7,880 nt of DNA from CAZXCQ01 sp964639275 (GCA_964639275.1 CAZXCQ010000292.1:1-7880); one strand, 5' to 3'. Positions 1 through 5,698 are shown, counted from the first letter of the stretch. The notes: a model not told the origin generated them from the letters alone. Numbers and translations: made by a program.

Positions 1-181
1 ACTCAATCACGGCAACCAAATCTGACCCAAATCTGAGCGTCAATTCTGCGAAGTTATTTTTGAGCGAGCCCTAAGGCAGGCAAGGCTTGGTGGCCTTTGG
101 AAGTAAGGGAGTTATCCATTGGAAGGAGCGGGTGGACTTGGTTTCAAAATAGTTTAACAGATCGTAAATCGAGGAAATATT
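1..181. other. Upstream spacer without a recognised gene
   Basis: No recognisable gene lies here. One frame is open from the window edge to a TAA at 72-74 (23 codons), which could be the tail of an upstream gene, but the peptide resembles nothing I know. The stretch contains a short direct repeat (16-25 and 27-36) and ends in a clear Shine-Dalgarno sequence, GAGGAAA at 171-177, for the gene starting at 182. I could not pick out a convincing -35/-10 pair, so the promoter of the operon is not located. Confidence 0.5.
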
Positions 182-733
182 ATGAAAGAAGAAGAGATTG
201 AAAAAAAGCTATCCGAACTCAAGTCCCAGCTGGAAACCCTATCCGGCGCTAAGCCGGAGAATAAACTTTCCATGATTGTATTTAGCGGGGAACTGGATAA
301 GGTGCTGGCGTCTTTTATTATCGCCACCGGAGCCGTTGCCATGGGAATGGATGTGGTCATGTTCTTCACATTCTGGGGAACGCCCATTCTCAGAGACAAA
401 AACAAAAAGGTGGGTGGCAAGGATTTTATGGGGAAAATGTTTGAAAATATGCTTCCTAAGGGGTCCAGAGAGCTGAAACTTTCCAAGATGAACATGGGCG
501 GCGTGGGCACGGCCATGATGAAATCACTCATGAAGAAGAAGAACGTAGCATCCTTAGACCAGATGCTCGAATTATCTGCGGAAGTAGGTGTCAGGATTGT
601 CATATGTGAGATGTCAATGGATCTCATGGGATTTAAAAGAGAGGAGATGATCGATTATCCCAACCTGAGCTATGGCGGTGTTGCAAAATTTCTGGAAGAG
701 GCAATGAGCAGTAGAATTCAGCTTTTTATATAA
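182..733 (+). CDS. DsrE2-family (DsrE/DsrF/DrsH-like) sulfur-relay protein
   Basis: This 183-residue protein belongs to the DsrE2 branch of the DsrE/F family (DrsE_2 type). These proteins are thought to bind or hand on sulfane sulfur with TusA and rhodaneses in sulfur oxidation and sulfur-trafficking clusters. Visible features are a charged, probably coiled-coil N-terminus (about 1-22), a beta strand at 29-34, a hydrophobic helix and strand ending in MFFTFWG (60-66), a Met/Gly-rich linker (about 83-118), and the family block ICEMSMDLMGF (141-151). Cys142 in that block is the only cysteine and the likely persulfide site. The C-terminus ends in QLFI, as is typical of the family. The ATG at 182 is preceded by GAGGAAA with good spacing. 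It opens the operon and lies 29 nt before tusA, its usual genomic partner. The family call is firm; whether it donates, accepts or only regulates sulfur flow is inference. Confidence 0.9.
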   Translation: MKEEEIEKKLSELKSQLETLSGAKPENKLSMIVFSGELDKVLASFIIATGAVAMGMDVVMFFTFWGTPILRDKNKKVGGKDFMGKMFENMLPKGSRELKLSKMNMGGVGTAMMKSLMKKKNVASLDQMLELSAEVGVRIVICEMSMDLMGFKREEMIDYPNLSYGGVAKFLEEAMSSRIQLFI

Positions 734-762
734 ACACATCTAACTCTGAAAGGAGCTTAAAG

Positions 763-1005
763 ATGAGTGAAGAGATTAAAGTTGACAAGGTTATGGATCT
801 GAAGGGGTTGGCGTGTCCTATGCCGGTGGTGAAGGTAAGTAAGGGAATCAAGGAAATCGAAGTCGGCCAGGTGATTGAGGCCCAAACCACGGACCCGGGT
901 TCACTGGCTGACTTTCCTGCATGGGCCAAGACAAGCGGAAACGAAATTTTGAAGACCGATCAGGATGGAGATGTCATTAAATTCTATATTAAGCGAAAAG
1001 CATAA
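763..1005 (+). CDS. tusA: TusA/SirA-family sulfur carrier protein
   Basis: An 80-residue TusA-fold protein, the usual length. TusA proteins carry sulfur as a persulfide on one conserved cysteine and deliver it to partners in tRNA thiolation, cofactor synthesis or dissimilatory sulfur metabolism. The signature reads DLKGLACPMPVVK (12-24), with Cys18 in the CPMP motif as the active residue. It is followed by the conserved GQVIEAQTTDPGS stretch (35-47) and the hydrophobic C-terminal strand VIKFYI. The ATG at 763 has AAAGGAG at 749-755, seven bases upstream. Placement between a DsrE2 gene and genes for a membrane electron-transfer complex argues for an energy-metabolism role rather than tRNA modification. 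I use the symbol for the family; orthology to E. coli tusA is not implied. Confidence 0.93.
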   Translation: MSEEIKVDKVMDLKGLACPMPVVKVSKGIKEIEVGQVIEAQTTDPGSLADFPAWAKTSGNEILKTDQDGDVIKFYIKRKA

Positions 1006-1045
1006 TACCGGATTGAACTGCCGCCTTTAAAAAGGGGCCAGTCAT

Positions 1046-1783
1046 TTGATCGTTTTGAGAAAAGGGTTTTTTGTGGGAACCTTATATTATCTCATATTAA
1101 TACCCATGGTGTATGTTGCGTTTGCGGTTTTCTTTGTGGGTACCGGGATAAGGCTTGTGAAGATGTTTCGAGAGCCAAAACATCCCGCGACTCTGCAGAT
1201 CTTTCCCGAGAAACGACCCCAGTGGTTTTGGGCGCTTTACGATACGTTTCTATTACCCACTGTTCGAAGACACAACCCGGTTTTGTGGGTTTTTCTCCTG
1301 ATGTTTCATATCTCATTCTTGCTTCTTATAATAGGACATCTGGAGTTGATTGATGAGTTCAGGATTTTTCAAGTCATTGAACATGAGGTATTTCTGGGAG
1401 GGGGCTTTATTGGGCTGATCCTATCCGTTGCGTTACTGTTCTTTCTAGTCAGACGATTCGTGTCTCCAAACAGGGAACTGTCGGTCCCCGAAGATTACTA
1501 TCTGCTCATCCTGCTTTTTCTCACCATGCTTTTCGGGAGTGAGATGGATTGGGCGAGAAGGTGGTATGAGTACGGTGAGATTTCCGTCGATGATTATCGG
1601 GAATACCTTTCCAGTCTCCTGTATTTGAGGCCAGAACTACCGCTCAGTGTGACAGCATCGGGACATTCTTTTATGCTGGTCCTACACGTTTTTTTCGCAA
1701 ATCTGTTCCTTATCTTTTTTCCGTTTAGCAAAGTCATGCATTCCTTTTTCTCTTTGCCGATGAATAAATTGCGAAGGGGTTAA
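1046..1783 (+). CDS. NarI/DsrM-like di-heme cytochrome b membrane subunit
   Basis: A 245-residue integral membrane protein with five predicted helices (about 12-34, 78-100, 114-136, 150-166, 205-230), the architecture of the nitrate reductase gamma/DsrM/HdrE family. These subunits hold b-type hemes and exchange electrons with the quinone pool. Four histidines match the NarI heme-ligand pattern: His88 and His98 in helix 2 (10 apart, as in NarI His56/His66) and His214 and His232 at helix 5 (18 apart, as in NarI His187/His205). This predicts two b hemes. The start is uncertain. The TTG at 1046 has AAAGGGG at 1031-1037, while the GTG at 1073 has GAGAAAAGGG six bases upstream and would give 236 residues with no loss of a helix. 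The stop lies 2 nt before the next ATG, so it is very likely co-translated with its Fe-S partner. It is not a true narI, as no NarGH genes accompany it. Confidence 0.87.
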   Translation: MIVLRKGFFVGTLYYLILIPMVYVAFAVFFVGTGIRLVKMFREPKHPATLQIFPEKRPQWFWALYDTFLLPTVRRHNPVLWVFLLMFHISFLLLIIGHLELIDEFRIFQVIEHEVFLGGGFIGLILSVALLFFLVRRFVSPNRELSVPEDYYLLILLFLTMLFGSEMDWARRWYEYGEISVDDYREYLSSLLYLRPELPLSVTASGHSFMLVLHVFFANLFLIFFPFSKVMHSFFSLPMNKLRRG

Positions 1784-1785
1784 TT

Positions 1786-3039
1786 ATGGATCAGAAGACA
1801 CGTGAGGAGTTGCTAAATCTTTTCCAGAGCAAATTGAATGAGGCTATGAAACTTTACCTGGAAACGTGCTCCAGGTGTGGCGTTTGTACCCAAGCCTGTC
1901 ATGTCCATGAATCCATGGGTCATATCAAATACATCGCTGCCTACAGGGCCGAAATTGTAAGGAGGATTTACAAGAAGTATTTTAGAAGACAAGGAAAAAT
2001 ATGGCCATCCTTAGGAGAGGCCAAAGAGTTGACCGAGATGGCCCTAGAGGAACTTTATGAAGCTGCCTATTCATGTACGGGCTGCAGGCGTTGTATGGTT
2101 TATTGTCCGTTTGGGATTGATACCCAGATGCTTATGTCCATTGCAAAACTGTTACTCGTTGGGGCTCATGCGGAACCCGAAATCCTGACAATGCTTGCGG
2201 ATACCTCCATTGAAAAGGGAAAATCGCTCGACCTTTTCAAGGAGAACTTCCTGAAGGGCATAAAAAAGCTTGAAGCAGATGTGGTCAAAAAGTGGAAATT
2301 GGAGGCGGGCGAGACGGTTATTCCCATTGATGTGGAGGGGGCTGACCTCCTTTATGTGGCGTTGGCAGGTGCTCACTCTATCGTCCCCGCTGCTGCAGTG
2401 TTTGATGCAGCAAGGGAGAACTGGACACTGAGTTTTTTTGAAGCCGTAAATTTCGGTGCCTTTGTGGGTGACCCCACCAAGACGAAACTGATCCTGGATC
2501 GCATTGTCAATGAAGCGAAGCGGCTAAGAGTAAAAGAGGTCTGTATCTGCGAGTGTGGCACGGCGTATCGAGTAATGAAGCAACTATCAGGGAAGCAGCC
2601 TTTTAAGGTTTCTTCCATTACTGAAGTTCACGCCCGCTACCTAAAAGAGGGACGAATCAAATTGGACAAGTCGAAATTCAAAGGGCCTGTAACCTACCAC
2701 GATCCGTGTCAGATAGCCAGAAATGCCGGTGTAATCGACGAGCCCCGCTATATCTTGAAACACCTGACGGATGATTTCCGGGACATGGCACCGGATGTTA
2801 GATACAACTGGTGTTGCGGTGGAGGAGGGGGATTGGTCGCGCTTGGCGAGGATACTTTGGATTTCCGGATGAAGTCATCCAAGGTCAAAGCGGATCAGAT
2901 CAAAGAAACGGGTGCCAAAACCCTTACAACAGCCTGTGAGAATTGCCATACGCAGCTTAGCAATCTGAACGATCATTATAAGATGGATGTGGAGGTTCGA
3001 TTTTTGAGTTCCATGGTTGCAGATGCGCTTGTGCAGTGA
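1786..3039 (+). CDS. DsrK/HdrD-like Fe-S oxidoreductase (CCG-domain protein)
   Basis: A 417-residue cytoplasmic Fe-S protein of the HdrD/DsrK/TmcB superfamily, which couples membrane cytochromes to thiol-disulfide chemistry. In order it has two [4Fe-4S] ferredoxin motifs, Cys28-31-34-38 and Cys97-100-103-107 (the latter followed by Pro), a linker with a degenerate first CCG-like half ending in CICECG (253-258), and a complete C-terminal CCG domain. That domain has Cys308 in YHDPC, Cys343-Cys344-Gly345 followed by more glycines, and Cys384-x-x-Cys387. CCG domains bind the noncubane [4Fe-4S] cluster that cleaves the heterodisulfide in HdrB. A single intact CCG domain resembles DsrK rather than two-CCG HdrD. 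The ATG at 1786 follows the cytochrome b stop by two bases and is preceded by GAAGGGG. The pair should form a membrane-anchored complex facing the cytoplasm. Its substrate is unknown: candidates are TusA-bound disulfide or persulfide, a DsrC encoded elsewhere, or ETF-type electron input as in related DUF224 proteins. Confidence 0.92.
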   Translation: MDQKTREELLNLFQSKLNEAMKLYLETCSRCGVCTQACHVHESMGHIKYIAAYRAEIVRRIYKKYFRRQGKIWPSLGEAKELTEMALEELYEAAYSCTGCRRCMVYCPFGIDTQMLMSIAKLLLVGAHAEPEILTMLADTSIEKGKSLDLFKENFLKGIKKLEADVVKKWKLEAGETVIPIDVEGADLLYVALAGAHSIVPAAAVFDAARENWTLSFFEAVNFGAFVGDPTKTKLILDRIVNEAKRLRVKEVCICECGTAYRVMKQLSGKQPFKVSSITEVHARYLKEGRIKLDKSKFKGPVTYHDPCQIARNAGVIDEPRYILKHLTDDFRDMAPDVRYNWCCGGGGGLVALGEDTLDFRMKSSKVKADQIKETGAKTLTTACENCHTQLSNLNDHYKMDVEVRFLSSMVADALVQ

Positions 3040-3135
3040 GTAGGTAGAACTATTCAGGGGCCGGCCCGTATGAGGGATCTGGGGCCCGTAGCAGGGGTCA
3101 ACAGATCTTTTATGTATTTTTTGAGGGAGGGTGTT
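3040..3135 (+). other. Spacer with GC palindrome and leader of the next gene
   Basis: This 96-nt spacer separates the DsrK-like gene from the next gene. It contains the perfect 10-bp palindrome GGGCCGGCCC at 3058-3067 and ends in the strong ribosome-binding site GAGGGAGG at 3124-3131. The downstream reading frame stays open back to an ATG at 3070, but that start has no good ribosome-binding site, and the added peptide looks non-coding. No terminator with a T tract is visible, so read-through into the next gene is likely. Confidence 0.5.
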
Positions 3136-3846
3136 ATGGACAAAAGAATAACCAGGTTCAAACATTGCGATCCACGGTTTTATCCGTATCTGGAAAATGT
3201 GTTTAAGCGACTGCCGGCAGAGGTCAAAGAAAACGTTTTAAATAACGAGGCTTTTCAAATCGTTTCTCATGATGATTTTCATGAAATGTGTATGTTGAGC
3301 TACCAGTTTGATCATCCTGTAGAAAAATTGGTGTATCTGAATACAAAGGTTCTCAAAGAGGCTGAACACCGGGCGATCTGTACAATTGCCCATGCAATAG
3401 CATATGCTGTTGGTGAAAAGGATAGAGCCTTACAGGAGCGAGAACTAGAGAAGCTGTTAGTGGATTGGGGGTTCGAACAGGAGCTTGAGGCTGTTCGGTA
3501 CTGCCGGGCTATCTTTGAATCGGCGAGCTATAAAATAGGGTATGAGTGGGCAAAAAAACAGAATAGAGACTATTTAATACAGCATTTTGGGCTTTATTTT
3601 GATGAATGGAATGAGAGGGGCCTTGGACGGATGTCAAGGGAACGGTTTCAGGAGCTTTATGATCAGGCCGATATTTCCTCCATTCTTGCCCATATGCCGC
3701 AAATCCAAAAGCAAAAGCATATTGAACCTGAAAAGGAAAAAGTTTCGAGTGCCTTTACATCCGATGAAGCGATCATTGCGGGAATCATGGCGGCCGTAAA
3801 GGAAATGAACTTTGAAGATCTATACAAAGCAGATATGTGTGCATAG
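3136..3846 (+). CDS. Hypothetical protein, apparent catalytically dead zinc-metalloprotease fold
   Basis: I chose the ATG at 3136 (236 residues) because GAGGGAGG lies just upstream; an in-frame ATG at 3070 would add 22 unlikely residues. No signal peptide or membrane helix is seen. Residues about 24-113 read like a small putative metalloprotease found in bacteria: an LPAEV start, a YLN strand (67-69), then a helix TIAHAIAYAVG (83-93) and the block ERELEKLLVDWGF (101-113). In active relatives the helix would carry HExxH; here it is His86-Ala-Ile-Ala-Tyr90, so the catalytic Glu and the second zinc-binding His are both replaced. The C-terminal half (about 120-236) is mostly helical and charged, with no motif I recognise. 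It shares strand and orientation with the sulfur/redox genes and may be their chaperone or assembly factor, which is a guess from position. The peptidase relation is by eye and moderate; the gene itself is secure. Confidence 0.75.
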   Translation: MDKRITRFKHCDPRFYPYLENVFKRLPAEVKENVLNNEAFQIVSHDDFHEMCMLSYQFDHPVEKLVYLNTKVLKEAEHRAICTIAHAIAYAVGEKDRALQERELEKLLVDWGFEQELEAVRYCRAIFESASYKIGYEWAKKQNRDYLIQHFGLYFDEWNERGLGRMSRERFQELYDQADISSILAHMPQIQKQKHIEPEKEKVSSAFTSDEAIIAGIMAAVKEMNFEDLYKADMCA

Positions 3847-4226
3847 GTGATCCTTTTGGAGGGTCGAGTTGTTCCGTGGTCTCCAAGGTCAACACAATAT
3901 TTTCGGAAAAAAGCTAGAAAAGCACAAGGGAGGACTGGGGTCAAACCTTGGTCAGTGATGAGCGTGTTTTATGCAGAGTTACTATGGTTGATTATAAAAG
4001 GGGGAATCGGGTCAGGCCTTTAGGGGTATTTCTGGCTTTGCATCTGTTTATCGTTTTTTATGAAAACCCGCTTTAAGGCAGGAATTTGGGGACCCTTACA
4101 TCAAGTATTGTCAACAGGTGCCTCGATCGATTCCTCGAATCAATTTGGGGCAGGGGAGGGGAACAACGCCAATAGAGTTATAAGGGGTCAATTCACGAGT
4201 AAAAATCAACAGGTAAAAGGAGGAAC
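3847..4226. other. Intergenic region with repeated GGGGTCA motifs
   Basis: A 380-bp stretch without a convincing gene. The longest frame noticed (ATG 3958 to TAG 4021) is 21 codons and unsupported. It holds three copies of a GGGGTCA-type motif on the + strand (3937-3943, 4009-4014 lacking the first G, and 4184-4190). The first two extend to GGTCAnnCCTT. An inverted copy lies beyond the next gene. CCAAGGT at 3883-3889 and ACCTTGG at 3945-3951 form a wide inverted repeat, and GATTC/GAATC at 4129-4141 a small hairpin. Reading-frame decay and scattered repeats suggest a patchwork junction. No terminator with a T tract was found after the upstream gene. Confidence 0.55.
4009..4019 (+). repeat. Left arm of 11-bp inverted repeat flanking the ACT gene
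   Basis: GGGTCAGGCCT here is the exact reverse complement of AGGCCTGACCC at 4649-4659, so the two arms bracket the ACT-domain gene with about 630 bp between them. Similar GGGTCAGG-type words are common in scattered intergenic repeats of some deltaproteobacterial genomes. No transposase is present. Confidence 0.6.
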
Positions 4227-4643
4227 ATGATGATGAATGAGATTAAGAAGGTTAATTACTTTGCCATGGATGTGCCTAACAAACCGGGAGAGGCCGCTCG
4301 TATTCTCAACGTTCTCAACGAATCCGGGGTAAGCCTTTTTGCCTTCAGCGGATTCCCCCGTGGGCGACGTGCCCAGCTAGATTTCGTGGCCGAGGATGCC
4401 GCGCTCTTTCGAAAGGCCTTGAACCGGGCCAAGCTTAAGGTGCGACCCAAAAAGACCGGTTTTCTGATCCAAGGTGAGGACCAGAGAGGTGCGCTTGCCG
4501 AGGTGTTGCAGAATCTAGCAGATGCGAACATCAATGTGACTGCCGTGGATGCAGTGAGCGCCGGAGGCGGGCGTTACGGGGCGATCCTCTGGGTAAAGCC
4601 CCCGGACGTCAAGAAGGCTGCTAAGGCGCTTAAAGCCGGTTGA
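4227..4643 (+). CDS. Tandem ACT-domain protein (probable amino-acid-binding regulator)
   Basis: A 138-residue protein made of two ACT domains and little else. ACT domains usually bind amino acids or similar ligands and control enzymes or transport. ACT-1 covers about residues 8-70, with the typical NKPGEAARILNVL loop-helix (18-30) and a Gly-rich turn after it. ACT-2 covers about 76-135, with EDQRGALAEVLQNLADANINV (about 84-104) and a strand at 118-123. No catalytic domain is attached. Three consecutive ATG codons (4227, 4230, 4233) follow AGGAGG at 4218-4223; the second or third gives the best spacing, so the N-terminus may be one or two residues shorter. It is clearly richer in G+C than the next gene and is bracketed by inverted repeats. 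Similar stand-alone ACT proteins often sit near aromatic-acid or amino-acid CoA-ligase genes, which are not in view. The ligand is unknown. Confidence 0.85.
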   Translation: MMMNEIKKVNYFAMDVPNKPGEAARILNVLNESGVSLFAFSGFPRGRRAQLDFVAEDAALFRKALNRAKLKVRPKKTGFLIQGEDQRGALAEVLQNLADANINVTAVDAVSAGGGRYGAILWVKPPDVKKAAKALKAG

Positions 4644-4648
4644 TTTTC

Positions 4649-4659
4649 AGGCCTGACCC
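4649..4659 (-). repeat. Right arm of 11-bp inverted repeat flanking the ACT gene
   Basis: AGGCCTGACCC, the inverted partner of 4009-4019, begins five bases after the ACT gene's TGA and runs directly into the GC-rich hairpin at 4667-4688. The compound structure looks like a mobile intergenic repeat. Confidence 0.6.
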
Positions 4660-4666
4660 CCCCTGT

Positions 4667-4688
4667 CCCTCCCCTTGAAGGGGGAGGG
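4667..4688 (+). terminator. GC-rich hairpin after the ACT gene
   Basis: CCCTCCCC (4667-4674) pairs perfectly with GGGGAGGG (4681-4688) around a six-base loop. The 8-bp stem of seven G-C pairs and one A-T pair is very stable. No T tract follows on the + strand, so it is not a classical intrinsic terminator. It may stop or attenuate transcription, protect the upstream mRNA 3' end, or be a repeat unit. It separates the ACT gene from the very different AT-rich gene that begins 24 bases later. Confidence 0.5.
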
Positions 4689-4711
4689 TATAGGTGAAGT
4701 GAGGTATAAAT

Positions 4712-5092
4712 ATGAAAAGCAAGTTATTACTTATTATTTCTGGTTCTTTAAATATTTTATGGGGTATTTCTCATTTAATTCCCACCAACAATGTTGTTAG
4801 TAATTTTGGTAATATTTCAATAGATAACAAACGCATAATCTTGATGGAATGGATTAACGAAGGGTTCACCCTTATTTTTATTGGATTATTAATTATATCA
4901 CTTACTTTTATTAATAGTGACGGTGCAAGAGTTAAGAAAGTGGTCTATCTATTATCCTTCATAATGCTAGTATCAATGGCCATTTTATCCATACTTACCG
5001 GTTTTAAGATAAATTTTATAGCTTTCAAATTGTGTCCATTTATTTTTTCACTATCTGCTATTCTGTTATTAATTGGCGCCTTGAAAAGATAA
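4712..5092 (+). CDS. Small AT-rich four-helix membrane protein of unknown function
   Basis: A 126-residue protein with four hydrophobic segments (about 4-22, 48-68, 74-96, 104-124), probably all membrane-spanning. The first loop holds a polar, conserved-looking stretch: SHLIPT (20-25), then DNKRIILMEWINEG (38-51) leading into helix 2. I know no function for it; it resembles short hypothetical membrane proteins found singly in many genomes. The ATG at 4712 has GAGG at 4701-4704 with seven bases between. Base composition is far more AT-rich than any neighbour, with abundant TTA, ATA and AAT codons, which points to recent acquisition from a low-GC donor. There is no sign that it works with the genes on either side. 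The CDS is well supported by its clean reading frame, ribosome-binding site and membrane pattern. Confidence 0.75.
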   Translation: MKSKLLLIISGSLNILWGISHLIPTNNVVSNFGNISIDNKRIILMEWINEGFTLIFIGLLIISLTFINSDGARVKKVVYLLSFIMLVSMAILSILTGFKINFIAFKLCPFIFSLSAILLLIGALKR

Positions 5093-5107
5093 TGAATAAG
5101 ATTTTGT

Positions 5108-5145
5108 TTCACCAGATTCAGGGAAAAATGACCTTTTCTGGTGAA
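5108..5145. repeat. Stem-loop downstream of the AT-rich membrane gene
   Basis: TTCACCAGA (5108-5116) and TCTGGTGAA (5137-5145) form a perfect 9-bp inverted repeat around a 20-base loop, which can itself close by AGG/CCT pairing (5120-5122 with 5132-5134). It starts 16 bases after the membrane-protein stop codon. With no T tract on either strand it is not a standard intrinsic terminator; it could be a 3'-end processing hairpin or an operator. Confidence 0.45.
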
Positions 5146-5192
5146 TAAGTCGGCCAAAAGAAGGGAGGTGGTAAGGGCTGGCCCTAAGAACA

Positions 5193-5636
5193 ATGGATAC
5201 AAAGGAAGAAAAGGAAAGGCGTATTCAGAAGGTTCTGGTCTTGCTGGAGGAGTTTTCGAAAGAGCACCTGTCTCCGGAACTATCGCAGTTTGTTTTTAAA
5301 CTATGGGAGCAGATTGGGAAGAAGCGTCGGTATAGTATCACGGGCGGGAAAAAGGAGGTCTGGGCGTCTGCGGTTATCTATGTGATCGCTCGCCTCAACT
5401 TCCTGTTTGATAAAAGCAGTCCAAGCCATCTGTCACCGGATACGATATGTGGTTTTTTCGGTACCAAGAAATCGACAGTCTCAGCCCGTGCGAATGAGAT
5501 TGAGAAGGTCTGTAAGATCCACATGGGACATGAAGGTCTCTGCTCCACGGAAGTCTCCGATACCCTCAATTTCGTAGAGCTGCCCAACGGCCTGATTCTC
5601 ACCAAGAAGATGGCAAAAGAGATGGGCATTTTGTGA
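5193..5636 (+). CDS. DUF6398-like protein with cyclin/HTH-type core
   Basis: A 147-residue soluble protein that by eye matches the DUF6398 family. The signature regions are a helical core, VWASAVIYVIARLNFLFDK (56-74), then HLSPDTICGFFGTKKSTVSARANEIEK (about 79-105). The latter reads like a helix-turn-helix, with FFGTKKSTVSARA as turn plus recognition helix, reminiscent of TFIIB/cyclin-type repeats. The N-terminus is a charged helix (1-22); the C-terminal 35 residues lack an evident fold. DNA binding is plausible but not shown. The ATG at 5193 has only a distant GGGAGG (5163-5168, 24 bases away), so the start is uncertain, though no better in-frame codon was seen. It stands alone between the AT-rich membrane gene and the transporter genes, and a terminator-like hairpin follows it. 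Confidence 0.75.
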   Translation: MDTKEEKERRIQKVLVLLEEFSKEHLSPELSQFVFKLWEQIGKKRRYSITGGKKEVWASAVIYVIARLNFLFDKSSPSHLSPDTICGFFGTKKSTVSARANEIEKVCKIHMGHEGLCSTEVSDTLNFVELPNGLILTKKMAKEMGIL

Positions 5637-5674
5637 ACCAGGAAATCAAGGGCAAGAAAGCCAGAAGGGGTGTT

Positions 5675-5698
5675 TGACAGATCGCGAGGGTTCTGTCA
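5675..5698. repeat. TGACAG/CTGTCA inverted repeat
   Basis: TGACAG (5675-5680) and CTGTCA (5693-5698) form a 6-bp hairpin with a 12-base loop just ahead of the terminator-like hairpin. It could be an operator or the first of two stacked 3'-end hairpins. A TTGACA hexamer at 5674-5679 has no matching -10 box at the right distance. Confidence 0.3.

Noticed and set aside
3..74. Possible C-terminal end of an upstream gene
   Set aside because: Only 23 codons are open, with no recognisable motif; too little to call.
154..627. Long minus-strand frame opposite the DsrE2 gene
   Set aside because: It is a shadow of a well-recognised family on the + strand and matches nothing known.
1046..3039. True nitrate reductase or methanogen HdrDE
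   Set aside because: There are no NarGH genes, and the Fe-S protein has only one intact CCG domain; DsrMK-like fits better.
3070..3135. Upstream ATG extending the pseudo-metalloprotease gene by 22 residues
   Set aside because: It has no ribosome-binding site and covers a GC palindrome, whereas ATG 3136 has a strong GAGGGAGG.
3883..3951. CCAAGGT/ACCTTGG inverted repeat as a terminator
   Set aside because: The loop is over 50 bases and there is no T tract.
3958..4023. 21-codon hydrophobic frame in the spacer before the ACT gene
   Set aside because: No ribosome-binding site of note, and it runs through the repeat arm; probably chance.
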